Shown here: positions 1 to 12,533 of the stretch, in pieces | Layout of the letters: each line of letters opens with the position of its first letter | Numbering within the stretch: position 1 is the first letter of the stretch | Origin: Lampris incognitus | Lineage: Eukaryota > Chordata > Actinopteri > Lampriformes > Lampridae | DNA length: 64,000 bases | Reading direction: 5' to 3' | Assembly (NCBI RefSeq): GCF_029633865.1 | Contig: NC_079222.1 | Coordinates: 29,450,166-29,514,165, forward strand | Notes under the pieces: model-generated | What the model was told of the DNA's origin: nothing | The model's input: the letters and a program-made list of their open reading frames with translations, nothing else | Databases searched by the model: none | Position numbers and translations under genes: made by a program

Positions 1-1055
1 CCCCAGCTGAACAGCTATCTACCCTAACATCCACCCATCAGCTCGACTGGGATGTGCACTTACCCCTTGTCCTCATGGTGTGCCGCTCTGCGGTCGAGGA
101 CTCCCCTTCACGCACACCAGCCCCCCTCATGTTTGGCAGGGAAATGAGGACCCTTGCGGCGCTGGTATTTGGATGGACCCCGGATGTACCATCTGCTGCT
201 GCGGGTCCGAGCTATGCCAGGCAGCTTCAGGACCGTTTGGACACCGCACATGCCCGGAGGCACCTGCAGAGTGTGGAGGTGCGGCAGAAAGGGATTTATG
301 ACCTCAGTGCCAGGGGGCAACACTTGGCAGCCGGGGAGCTAGTTTGGGTCCACATCTCAATCTAGAAGAAGGGCAGGTGCTCTAAATGGGACAGCCACTG
401 GCTGGGGCCTTGCTTGGTCTTGGGGCGGCTAGGAGAGGTTGTCTGTTGGGTAGAATTGCCCCTACAGGGGTGCAAAGTGGCGCTACACTGTGATCGGCTG
501 GTGCTGTACAGGGGCTCTGCAGCGCCTCCGGCGGCTGGAGTGGAGGCAGGGGGGGGGACACCCGTGTTGCCTGCCGTGACATCTTGGGAAGGGGGGGGGC
601 TATATCAACCAGCTCTGATGACGCAATAAATGGGATCCAATCTGCTGGCCCAGTGCCCAGCTCACCTCCTTGGGGGGTAGGGCAACCCAGACCAGAGCCA
701 GGGGAGGACCGACCAGGGGATAGCACACCTACAAGGGTGACCGAGGAGGCAGCGGAGAACTCTTCCGAGGTTTAGAGATTTTGTCCTCGGGCTCGAGGAC
801 TTTAATAAAGGGGGGGAGGGGTTAGTGTAGCCGGTTCACAAGTGTTAATTGCACATAATTGGGGGAGATGTTTAGTAGTTCCGGGAGGGGGGGATACACT
901 GTTGCCGGGTCACGGGTTAGTGGGTCGGGTCTATGGTGAGAAAGACGACCTTCGAGCCGGGTTTAATGGCGGTGTACGGCGTGGCACAACTGCCGCACGT
1001 GAATTAAGCCACGCCCAGTTTTGAAGTGTGTTTATTAATAGCAGTGAACTCTACA
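1..1055 (+). mobile_element. Ty3/Gypsy LTR retrotransposon fossil: 3' end of pol plus 3' LTR
   Basis: The first 600 bases encode the C-terminal part of a Gypsy integrase: a short stretch ending in a typical target-recruiting region, then a basic segment and a GELVWV-type motif found at the end of fish Gypsy pol proteins. A purine-rich tract (806-820) precedes TGTAGCCGG at 826, which I take as the start of the 3' LTR; it probably ends at the CA near 1055. The 5' part lies outside the window. The copy is broken. Its age cannot be judged because only one LTR is visible. LTR boundaries are inferred. Confidence 0.7.
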
Positions 1056-3165
1056 GTACATAGTTAGCATTTGTACAAACAAACAAAAACAAAACCCATG
1101 CACCAATTATACCAAAATAATGAAACAAATGTTGTGAATTTTACAAAGCCACAAGCAACTTACGAATGTGCTGATGTACACGTTACTCCACAGCTCGAGC
1201 CTGTGCATTTAGAGTTGAAGATGCTTGCTGGTGCTACACTCCACTTCCGTTCTCCCATACATTCAAGTAACCAAACATATAAAACCCACTGGTAATCCAT
1301 ACCTTTTCACACTGTCAGTGACCATTTCTGAATATTGCAGTGTATTCAAACCTGTGTAATTGTGTACAAGACGTGTTTAATACACGGCTTTGAGATAAGA
1401 CTGACCTTGCCGTACAGGCATTCTTGAGATCAGGGACAAAGCATGTTCTGATTTTCTTAAAAAAATAAAATAAATTCGTGATTATTTTCAAAAGCTATGT
1501 GTACATCTTTGTTCAGTTAGGTTTTGGCTATCTAGCCATGTTTTGGAACAACCTCCCTGTTGTAGCCCCCCCCCTCCTCCTTTTTGATGAATGACATGTC
1601 TGCCGGATCAGCACTAGATTCCTGTCAACACCGTCAGACAGAAACGTCTGTAAATGATCTGGAATGAACTCATCACAGATATTCTGACGTTTCGCAGTTT
1701 ACTGGTTCTCTTAATGATGCACACACGTTTTCAAATGGATCATACCACCTTGTAAAAGTTAAGATTAGTCAGTGTTTAATGACTGCAGTTTAGGTTGTAT
1801 AGATTAACCAATTTTGTGCTAAATCTCCACAATATAAATATAATTAAGTGATATTTAGAAGCATAAAAATTACACATTAACTTTGTAAATGAGACTATTT
1901 TATTAACAAATGTTATTGAGGGAACAAAACACATATTCTTAAAAAAAACCCACAAAAGACCATCTGACGGAGTTGACGAGGCATCAACAGTGGTGAATTT
2001 GCAGTGTAAGGACTGCTTTAAGTGTGACCTTGTATGATTGTGTGGTCTTTTAAAGTTTTTTTTTAGGGGAGTTGTTCCCTATCTGATGCGAGGGTCCCAG
2101 GACAGGATGTTGTATTTCTATAAAGCCCACCGAGGCAAATTTGTGATACTGGGGTATACAAATAATATTGCCTTGCCGCAAAAGTGATGGCGGTGACAAA
2201 CTTGTAAGGAACAGGAACATATTTCATTCAAAACGACCATTCAACTCTCGCAAATACTGTAATGTGGTGAGACGTGAAGAAACATGACCTGACCCTTCTC
2301 TTCTCGGATTCAAATCTCAAGGGAGTAAAGGGACTTTAAACACAGACGGGCAATAGACAACACACACATCCCAGTTTTAAGGTCCACAACCTCTTCAACA
2401 AATATATGCTGCTTATACATTAACTAATTAAGATCATACAAAATCTTTCATGACAGCCGGACCTTTACAAATACTGCAAACCTGTCATAATAAACTTAAT
2501 ATACAATCAAATTTGACTTTTCGAGGCAGTCAATGGAGTTAATACACTAGGCAACAGCCGAGTCCTCTTCTATGAAGTGCACGACCTCTGCAGATATGTG
2601 GTGTATGTTCCTGGTGCTACTTTTACGAACTGGTGATGCTTCATTCAGCTTAACTAGGACATCTGTAAATGGCACAAAGCAGACCTGATGTTGTGTCCAC
2701 ATGAACTGGCTCAACTTTCTGTTATATTTATACATTCTCTACCCCAAAACTGTGTTTTGTCTGGTGGACATGTTTTGTCCCAGATCTCAAGAATGACTGC
2801 ACAATATGCATTATGTTGGGATCTGCAGAGACTTGGAAAAACAATTCTGTCCCATAGTAGTACTCATGGTTATTAAAGTTACTCATCGGATAACAAATAT
2901 TTTTAAAAATAAATACAAGTTGACTGGCTGTATTGACTGAGCCAAGTAAACTCTGATTACAGACGCTTACATTAAAACAAACCAGAAGTTCTGTATTGAA
3001 ATTGATCCCGGAGAAATTAATAAAATGAAATATGAAATAGAAGAACTGAAGAATGTTCCACCAAGTGACACAAACGATGTGCTCATCAGTTCGGAGGAAG
3101 CTAAATAGCGAACAGTTTTTCCACATCATAAACTCAGTTTTGGGAAGATCAGGAAAAGACTTTTA
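1056..3165. other. Region downstream of ess2, no recognised gene
   Basis: AT-rich DNA between the Gypsy LTR and the ess2 stop codon. The part next to 3165 must include the ess2 3' UTR, since ess2 runs leftwards, but I see no clear nearby poly(A) signal on the minus strand. Short open frames here show no recognisable protein family. I found no known repeat. Confidence 0.5.
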
Positions 3166-5246
3166 TCAGAAAAACTCTGAGGCTTTTCTCCTCTTGGGAA
3201 GCTGCAGCAGGTTGTCTGTGATGGAGGCCGGATCTTGAGAGCTTGGGGTCTTCACTCTGTTCGGTGTCGGTGTTCCTGAAGGTGTAGACGAATCACCAAA
3301 TGGAGTCTTGCAGCCACTTGCTCTGTGTGAGGGTGAGGGGGTGTAGCTTGCCCTCAGCGCTTTGTCAGTGTATTTGCTAGATGTCCTATTCACAAGCCGT
3401 TGCAGTGCAGGGGTGAGAGCTGGGCTCAGGCCTTTAGGAGTAATACTGCAAGACAAAGGTCAGTGAGTTTATTAGAAATGAGATGTGTGCAATAGGCACA
3501 GAACAGGGGTGGGGGACTCAAGTTGGCGACTCATTCTCAGATCGCACTTAAGATATGCATACACAGACTTGAGACTCAACTCGCCACTTGTCCTAAAATG
3601 ACCAGACTTGACTCGGGACTCATCAGTAAGGCTGGGTGTTTGTCACGGAAAATATTGACTAAAGTCACGGAGCAATCACGGCAAAGTTGTAGACAATCAC
3701 AGAAAACTGAAAAGAAAGAGGCAGAAATCACGGAGTGTTGTAAATAGCTTGAACGTCATCAATTAACCAAGAGATCTCATGCACAGTAGTGGTAAATTAT
3801 TGAAATAACATGCGCAACTGTAGCAACAGTAACAAGTGCTTGAATAAATGTTTTTTTTTAAAAACTCATCAGCAACAATGCTAATTCCGTCACAAACTTT
3901 GAGTCTGTCTTTGATCTCGTTCACGTGTTTCACGAATGTGCTAGGCAGGTAGGTGCATCGGAGTTGACAGGCACTTGGAATTACTCCGATGTCACGGAGA
4001 TTGCGTTCCAGATAGGACTTCAGGCCAACATTATCCAGTGTGTGTAAGGGGATGTTGGCTGAAGTGAAAGCTTCTGTAAGTTTAATTACCTCACTCTGTC
4101 TATGCAATTGTGCGGTTGTTTTAGCTTGAAACAGCTCTGACAGTTTTCTGCAGTTTTCGGCTCTTCTCGGTTTCAATGGCCCAATCTGTGGTTTTCTTTT
4201 TATGGACGTTTGTCTGCAAATGCTTGTTGCAACTTGCTTTTCGAGTGTAGTCCACCGGGATGTTGCACACTGAGCAAAATAACAAACCACCACTGACATG
4301 AAAAGTTTTTTCTGGGTATTGTAGGGATCGTGCTTTAGCGGAGGTCTTTGCAGTTTTACTCATTTTGAAGTTTTTGATCGGACCGTGACTAACGTTAGCT
4401 GTTCATTCATTCGCACTTCTAACGTAACCATGGGAACGTAACATTACACTGTAAACTTCCGCTAATTGGGACAATCTATGGGTCGGAGTGTAGGTCAAAA
4501 TGTACAATGCTAGGCTATATGCGGTTCAGAAGTGATGGTTAAAATGCTTAGTGCCTATACAGATCACACTGTAGGCTACGTTAAGATTGACAGTTAGGCT
4601 ACCATTCAAAACTGTAGAAAAATCACGGAAAGCACTAAAAACTGGGGAAATCGCAGACATGGCAAAAAAATGGCGAGAATCACGGAATCCGTGACACCCG
4701 CGACTTCCGTGACAAACACCCAGCCTTGCTCATCAGTAATGAATCGTGAACAATAAGAGTCTTTAAATAAAAGATCGCCAAATGCCATTGTGAAAATCAC
4801 AGGTGAAAACATTGCCCCCCCATCGCTGTTCACATCACGCCATCCCGATGTAATCACAACACCACCACACTGCTTACCTACTACAGCATGGTTTCCAACA
4901 CACTTCTACTCACTGTTGCCTTTTGGATTTAAAGACTTCAAGCTCACCGAGCTCAACAAAAGGACTTCTACATGTAAAAAATGTGCAAGTAAAATTGAAG
5001 ATGTGGGAATAATGACACTAAACTTCACATATCAAAACTCATCCAGGCAGGGGAGTCATTTAGCCTCGCTCTCTTTATCACAGCTGTTTAACAACATAAC
5101 CTGCTGGTAACTCATTCAAATAACACAAGCATTTTAGTGGCATGGTCATGGTAAGTCACCGCCGGGGGTGGGGGGTGGGGGGTCACGAACAGGAAAAAAA
5201 ACTAACACTAAATTAGTGCCATGCAATGACACCCAACTTTAGTCAG

Positions 5247-5322
<76 letters not shown>

Positions 5323-8300
5323 ACCCATTCTTGTCCTAGTAGGGAGATGTTACAATGAAAAATAAGATCATGGACTATTAACACGTGCAATGTACTCATT
5401 TCCTGCCATGGACAGAGTGAAAGACTGGACTGTCGACAAAATTCTCACACACTCCTTCCTCAGTGTACCTGTTCCTATAACCAACATGCACTAACCCAAA
5501 TACACAACATAAAAGAAAACACAGAAACTAAATAACTATATAAATACTAAATCATCGCTAATTTAATCTAATATTAGTTTAATGTCATAGCACATAATCC
5601 TATTTTGTCTCCTTACTGGAGCAGGAAGGAATGGTGTGCGTCTCTGTGTGAGTGAGTGAATGAGCAAGTGAGTGAGTGAGTGAATGAGTGAGTGAGTGAG
5701 TGAGTGAATGAGTAAGTGAGTGAGTGAGTAAATGAGCGATCGAGTGAGCGAGTGATTGAGTAAATGAGCGAGTGAGTGAGTGAGAGAGTGAGTGCCGATT
5801 GGTTGATGCTGCATTTGCCTGGCTGGGTATCATTGTTTGGCACTTATAATGGATGTGGTATTTGTCACTGTTTCATCAACTTGTTATTTTTCCATTCAGC
5901 CCCTCCACTAAAGCTGCCATATACGCTTCTGACTCCTGCATATCAACTAGCAGCAGTCTTGCTGAATTTAGAAATAGCATACTGTTGTTTTTAAGCTGAG
6001 CTATTCTGGAGCCTTGACTCAGACCTTTGACCAAAGACTTGAGACGTGACTTGGATTTGTATGTGAGGACTTGTGAACATCTATAGTGTAGAATGATAAG
6101 AGTAAAGTCTAAAGTGAATAACAAGTGATATAACTTTTGGAATAGACTCATTCACTGGACCAGTGTTGCATCAACATGTTACACTGATAATCTGTTTAAG
6201 ATTACCAAGAGATGAAACCATGACATCAAAGTTTTACTTAAAGTTTAAATACTGTTATCAGCGATAAGGTAAGCGTGTTTACCTTGCGAGGTTCTCAGTA
6301 GCCTTTCGTAATGCCTCCTGTTTCTTGGCACGGTTTTTGGCTGCAGCTTCATTTGCCATCTTCAGACCCAATCTTTCTCTTCTTCCAGGCTCTGGAATCT
6401 TTTCGATAAATAAATAAATAAAATAAACAACACGACAAAGTTAAAATCGTAAACTTTACAAATCAATCACTCAGCCAACATGAGTGTTTTATGAGCTAAT
6501 CACTACAAGTTTAGTACCTTAAATGAGGGGCCGTGGTTCCTTTCAACATATGGCGAGTCTGACCCATCCAGACGGTACGGAGTGCTCTCTATCTCACCCC
6601 AGGTCATTAAAGGGGACTCGGCTGCACCTTTGGGGGAAAATTTATGTTATGGAAATTCAATTTAAAAGAAAACAAGTCAGTACTGCTGAATAAGCAGGTC
6701 AAAACAGTTCACGCAACCTGTATTTTTAAGAATGTAGGCATTGTTACCATCTTGAAGATCATATGAACGCTCACTTACCTGGTGCAGGGGAGGGCGTTCC
6801 TTCAAAGCCATATCCATTCACTGTCGGGGACTCATGTGGGATGAGCTCCTTGCCGTCTGGTCCGACTTTACCTTGTTTGAACTGTGGAGTGAACGCAGCG
6901 GATCAGCTTTTCATCAAGAATTTATTGCTTTCAATCAACTTTTGGATTCAAACAATATAATTTACACTGTAAATAGAAAGCGTAATCCCAACACTATCAG
7001 ACTTAAAACCTTAAAAGAAGATTTGCACAGATCAGAGACAAAATGTATATGGTAAGTCCATTTACAAAAATGTAAGCGGAACATGATGACAGAAATATGT
7101 TTGTCAAACAAACTGGGATTTATTCAGAATAGGTAGGTGGACAGGTTGCAGATAAAGTAACTTTATCCTTAGAGTGACATCAAATTTCCTGTCTGATTTC
7201 ATAAAAAGTAATCTCAACGTAGTACCTCTGCATTGAGTATTTGCTATTTGCTGTATATATTATTTGCTGTAGTAGTGGGCCGTCTGATGGCAACAGGCAT
7301 GGGCACAAGTCCATGAATTCTGGGATGGCATCCAGCGCTTTACCCGTGTCCCCGTCCATAGGGTTAGTGGTTGTGTCAGGAAAGGGCGTTCGACATTAAA
7401 TTTTGCCAAATCATTATGCGGATTGACAAGACCATACCGGATCGGTCAAGGCCCGGGTTAACAACTACTGCCATAGGTGCTGTGCCCTCACAGTACCAAT
7501 AAAAACAATCAAATCTGCTGTGGTGACCCCTGAGAAACAGGGAACAAGCCGAAAGAGGAAGATTACCTGCGCATTGAGAGCTGCAGCCTGCTGAATCTGG
7601 CTCTTGTTGAGGGCTTTGCTGAACGGGTCTTCAACAAATCGAGTATTCCTGTGAACTACTTCCCTGGGCTTCTTAAAGACAGCCTCATCATCTTTAACCC
7701 CTATATTTGGGGGGGGGGGGAGACAAAAAATTACTTACAGAACATATGAGATTTACCTTTTTTATAACTGAGTTTCTTCAATTACTAATTTTCTTTTGAG
7801 TCCTACACTTTAATAAGCATTTGTCCCAAACAATGCAATTAATAACCTGCTCACCCTCTGGGTAATACATCAGCGCATTTTTTGCTTTGTACTCCCAGGT
7901 CTCCAGCCCAGCTTTGACAGAGTCAATAGCCCTCTTTTCTGAAGACGGCAAGCAAAGCATCTCTTCATGGCGCTAGAAGACAATATCAGAAGTTGTTTAA
8001 CAGAAGAAGTTATTGATTTCTTTAAATTATTTTTTTTCTTTTTTTTTGCATCGGTACCTGTTTAAATTCAGCTTCTGCTTCATATAACCATGAATGCTTT
8101 AGCTTTTCCTTGTCTTCTGCCAGGACCATTATCTGCTCGAATGATGCATTATCCTCACTGGTATTTTTAGCAAGAAAGAAATCCAGACCGGGAAGCTCCT
8201 TCTCTTCCTTGCCGACATCCTTGTTCTCTATAAAGAAAAAAAATCAATAGAAACAGGGTGATATTATTTCTAAGGTGTTTTTTCCCCCATCCTAATGGTC

Positions 8301-11300
8301 TGTCAATCATATTACGAGTGTGTTATCAACAAATATAAACCATTCAAAGGAGGGGGGGGGTAAAATAAACCTAGAGCATTATGAATGTAAAACAGTTTAT
8401 ACTAACCACATCATCCAGCTCTTGAACCACAAAACTCAGTCCTTTGTAAATTTGTCCACCATATTTTTAGCTTTTCCTTGTACTGCAGCCCAAACTTGGT
8501 GTTGATGGCATAACCACATGAAACAATGGTAAACCACGCGTTCAAGTTGAGGAACCCAACCTGATAAAAGCTAATTTAGGCACCGTGGAGAATAATGTTG
8601 CCTATAATTGGGGTGAATAGTATCACCTATGAAGGAGGCTGGTAGTTTCATGAGGGCTTAGCCTTATGTCCTCTAAGCACTGATAAACCGGTACGGTGAG
8701 TATTTAGATGTAAGCCAATATCCTGATTATGGAGAGTAATCTGATGAAAGCATAATTATGTGGTTTTCAAACTTGTTTTGTCAGGGACCCAAATGTTCAG
8801 AAAAGGTTTTCTTGTGACCCCCCCCAAACTCGGAAATTTGACTAAATATTGTGTTGGCTAATGTATCACACTTTCATAATATTACAATACTACCCTCCAG
8901 TGTTTTATTGGTTACATCTGTTTTTCCAGTGGAATTGAGAGGGCATTGACGACAGGTCTGGGGGTGACAGAGCCTTCTCCGTAGCTGGCCCCTACCGCTG
9001 GAGCTTCCTCCCCAAACACACCATAGACTGCAACGATCTATCCATGCTCAAACCTCATAATCAAGACGGAATCGGCAATGGTTTACACTTAAGTTGACTC
9101 TCCTCATCCACTGGAGCACAAACTAGGAGTCATCAGGACGCTGCACCACCGAGCTGATGTCCCCACCAACACAGTGGCTGGGGAAGGGGAGAATTCCCAC
9201 ATTAAACAGACCCTAGTTATGTGTGGTTATCCTAACTGGGCCTTTGTCGAAACCAGGAAGACGCCCCAACAGTGCAACAGCAGATCCGAGAGAAGGACAA
9301 CAGCTGTCTAAGCATAGATCAGTGGTGATTCCGTATAATGGCGGGAGTGTCAGAACAGTTCAGACTATGATTTTCCTACCTGGATTATTGAGCATGTATA
9401 AAGACATTTGTCTCCACACATCCATCAAATTAAAATCTTTAATAAAAGCGAAGGTTGTTTTGGCCACTTTTGTTTTGAATACTGTTGAGGTTGACTTATC
9501 CAGAATAGGGTCCAGGCAAAATCAAACAGGGTTGAATCAGTTCATCTGGATACAACGTTTACCGACAGATACGTTTGATCACTCAACTAAGTGACCTCTT
9601 CAGTCTAAACTGACTGCAGGTGTCCTCACCCTTATAAACAATTACAGATGCATAACAACCAAAACCAACGACCAGTTTCATATGCAAATATGGGCGTGAC
9701 CGTTAACTAGTTTCAACGGCCATGTGTGCTATTCACAGAGGATTTGGGAATGTTTGCAATCACAGCATTGTTAGATGGTGACAGATGTACGCTCAGGAAC
9801 CCCCTTGGTTTGGGGATGGTCTTTCCCTCTTAACATAGATGGCTTCTTTAAAGAGATACTTTCATGCTGTTTCTGAGCACATTTTTAACACAGGTGGTAT
9901 GAATTACAACCGAAAGGTCGGTGTGGTTTTATGATTTCATAGCGATTGGCTACTGAAATTCAGGGTGGTTGCGTGGGTGTGGCTGGGTGGGCTAAACACT
10001 GGGGCTTGCCGTAGACAAACGAAATTCACTGGTGACAGCCCCTTCCCTGCTCTGTCGTCACTTTGCAAAAAAAAAAAAAAAGGTGAGCGACGAGACCACC
10101 AACAGCAGCTTTGAGGTTGAGGATGTGGAAGTGGAAGACGATTCCTCTTTCTCAGTGGAAGCTGACTACTTGCCTCACAAAGATGTTGCTCAGCCAATAC
10201 GGGGGGGGGGTGTGTGTGTGCGCGTCACCACTTTTATAGCGTCCCGCTACAGACACGCCCTCTAAGTTAATGGTAATTTGTGACGCGGCAAGTTACCACA
10301 TTTTCACCAACTGGAAATCAGTTACTCGGCCGCCGATATCTCTCATCTGGCCATAAATGTGATTTTAGAGTCACCATTTGTCTCATCGAACACATCCACA
10401 CTCCTTACAGTCTCTTCCGTTGCCTACCAACACGGGGATCGTTGGTTCGAGTATTACCTCTGGCTTGGTTGGGCACCCCTACAGACACAATTGGCCATGT
10501 CTGTGGGTGGGAAGCTCGATGGGGGTATCTGTCCTGGTCGCTGCACTAGCACCTCCTCTGGTCGGTCAGGGCACCTATTCAGGGGGGGAGGAGGAACTGG
10601 GGGGAATAGCGTGATCTTCCCACGCACTACATCCCCTTGGTGAAACTCCTCAATGTCAGGTGAAAAGAAGCGGCTGGCAACTCCACATGTATCAGAGGAC
10701 GCATGTGGTAGTCTGCAGTCCTCCCCGGACCGGCAGAGGGGGTGGGGCAGCAACCGGGACAGCTCGGAAGAGTGGGGATATATGGCCGGGTACAATTGGG
10801 GAGAAAAAGAAGGAAACTCCAAACCCACCCCCACGCCCCAAACAAAAGAAACTACACTGTGAGAGCCACAACACCGGAGTCAAACTCCATGTGTGTTCAA
10901 ACTTACATGGTCGATAAGATCTGATTCTGACCTTATTAGCAACATGAAAAAAAAGATTTCTTCGTAAATTGTGTAAGGTTGATAGGGAGCCTCGCCCAGA
11001 TTTCAAACATTTTTGCAAGCTGATGACTCATGAAAACTATCAAGGGAAGTTCCTGACTCTTTCCAATCATGTCTCTTCCATTTATTTGTGATAAGAGTTG
11101 AAAATGAATTGTTCACTGGTTTTTGGACTGTTAACATTGCAATGAGATATGGGGAATGTCACTGATTTCACAATAGCCATGCACGCAACCTTGGTGGGAT
11201 CCTTGATCCCACCCTCTCCCCTGAGCCACATATCCGCCAAATGGTCCAATACTCCTTCTACCACCTTTGCAACACTGCGAAAATAAGATCCTCTCTCACA

Positions 11301-12452
11301 TGCCCTACTGCTGAGACACTGATCCATGCCTTCATCTCCTCCCACCTTGATTACTGCAACTCACTCCTCTATGGCATCAGTGCTAGCTCTATCAAGAGAC
11401 TCCAACTGGTCCAGAACACATCCGCCCGACTTTTAACTTTCCCCAAATCCTAGCACCACATCACCCCAGTCCTAAAAGACCTCCACTGGCTACCCATCTC
11501 CCACCGGATCAATTACAAAATCCTGGTTCTTACTTATAAAGCCCTTCACAAACTGGCTCGCCCATACCTCACCGATCTCCTCTCCCCCTACCAACCCTCT
11601 CGGTCCCTCAGATCCACCTCAGCCTCCCTTCTCTCTACCCCCAGGCCCAACCTCCGCGGCTTTGGTGACCGAGTCTTCTCCAGGGCAGCTCCCAGGCTCT
11701 GGAACTCACTCCCCCAAATCATTAGAGACTCAGAATCCCTCCCCCCCTTCCAATCCCGTCTCAAGACACACCTCTTCTGCATTGCCTTCTCGTGCCCCCC
11801 CCCCCATCCACCCCTGGTCTGGGGCAGGTTGGTGACTGAGCGTTCGACCTGCCCCCTCCCTCAACTTTCTGCCCAAGCGCATCGCACACTGCTGCGGGCT
11901 GCCCACATTCAGGTCATTGGTCGGGACTCACCTCTTCAGACTTCATCTGTGATTTATGATGTTTGTTTTTCCTTTCCCTTTTGTATCTGTCCAAGTGGGA
12001 GAGTACTGCTGGCATCGTGTGGCTGCTGCTTCTCCCTCTCGTAGCCCCCCTTCCCATCCACCCCTGTATGTCTATGTTATGTTTATCTGTCATCTTGTTT
12101 CACCCCGTTTATTGTAAAGCGACTCTGAGTATTTGAAAAGCGCTATGTAAGTTGAATATATTATCATTATTAATACAGACTGCTCATTTCGCAATGACAT
12201 GCCATCTGCATTCATATACATGGACTCAAGCCATTTCATGTTTCAAGCAAGATTTTTTTGTCTGAACTGTTCAAACAACATGACAGGGTTTCCACTCTTT
12301 TTAGGAAATAATGTTCTAGGATGCGAAACAGCATTTTCCATGTATTTTGCTTGGATATACATGACAGGCACAGTTCATGGGAGGTCATATTATTCAAAAT
12401 TAACTACCAGCAGAAGATTCATGACATCTGCTATGGATGGAGGGACAGACTG

Positions 12453-12533
<81 letters not shown>

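Noticed and set aside
5641-5795. Regular GAGT units that might suggest a CRISPR-like array
   Set aside because: Units are 4 bp with no spacers, in a vertebrate intron; simple tandem repeat.
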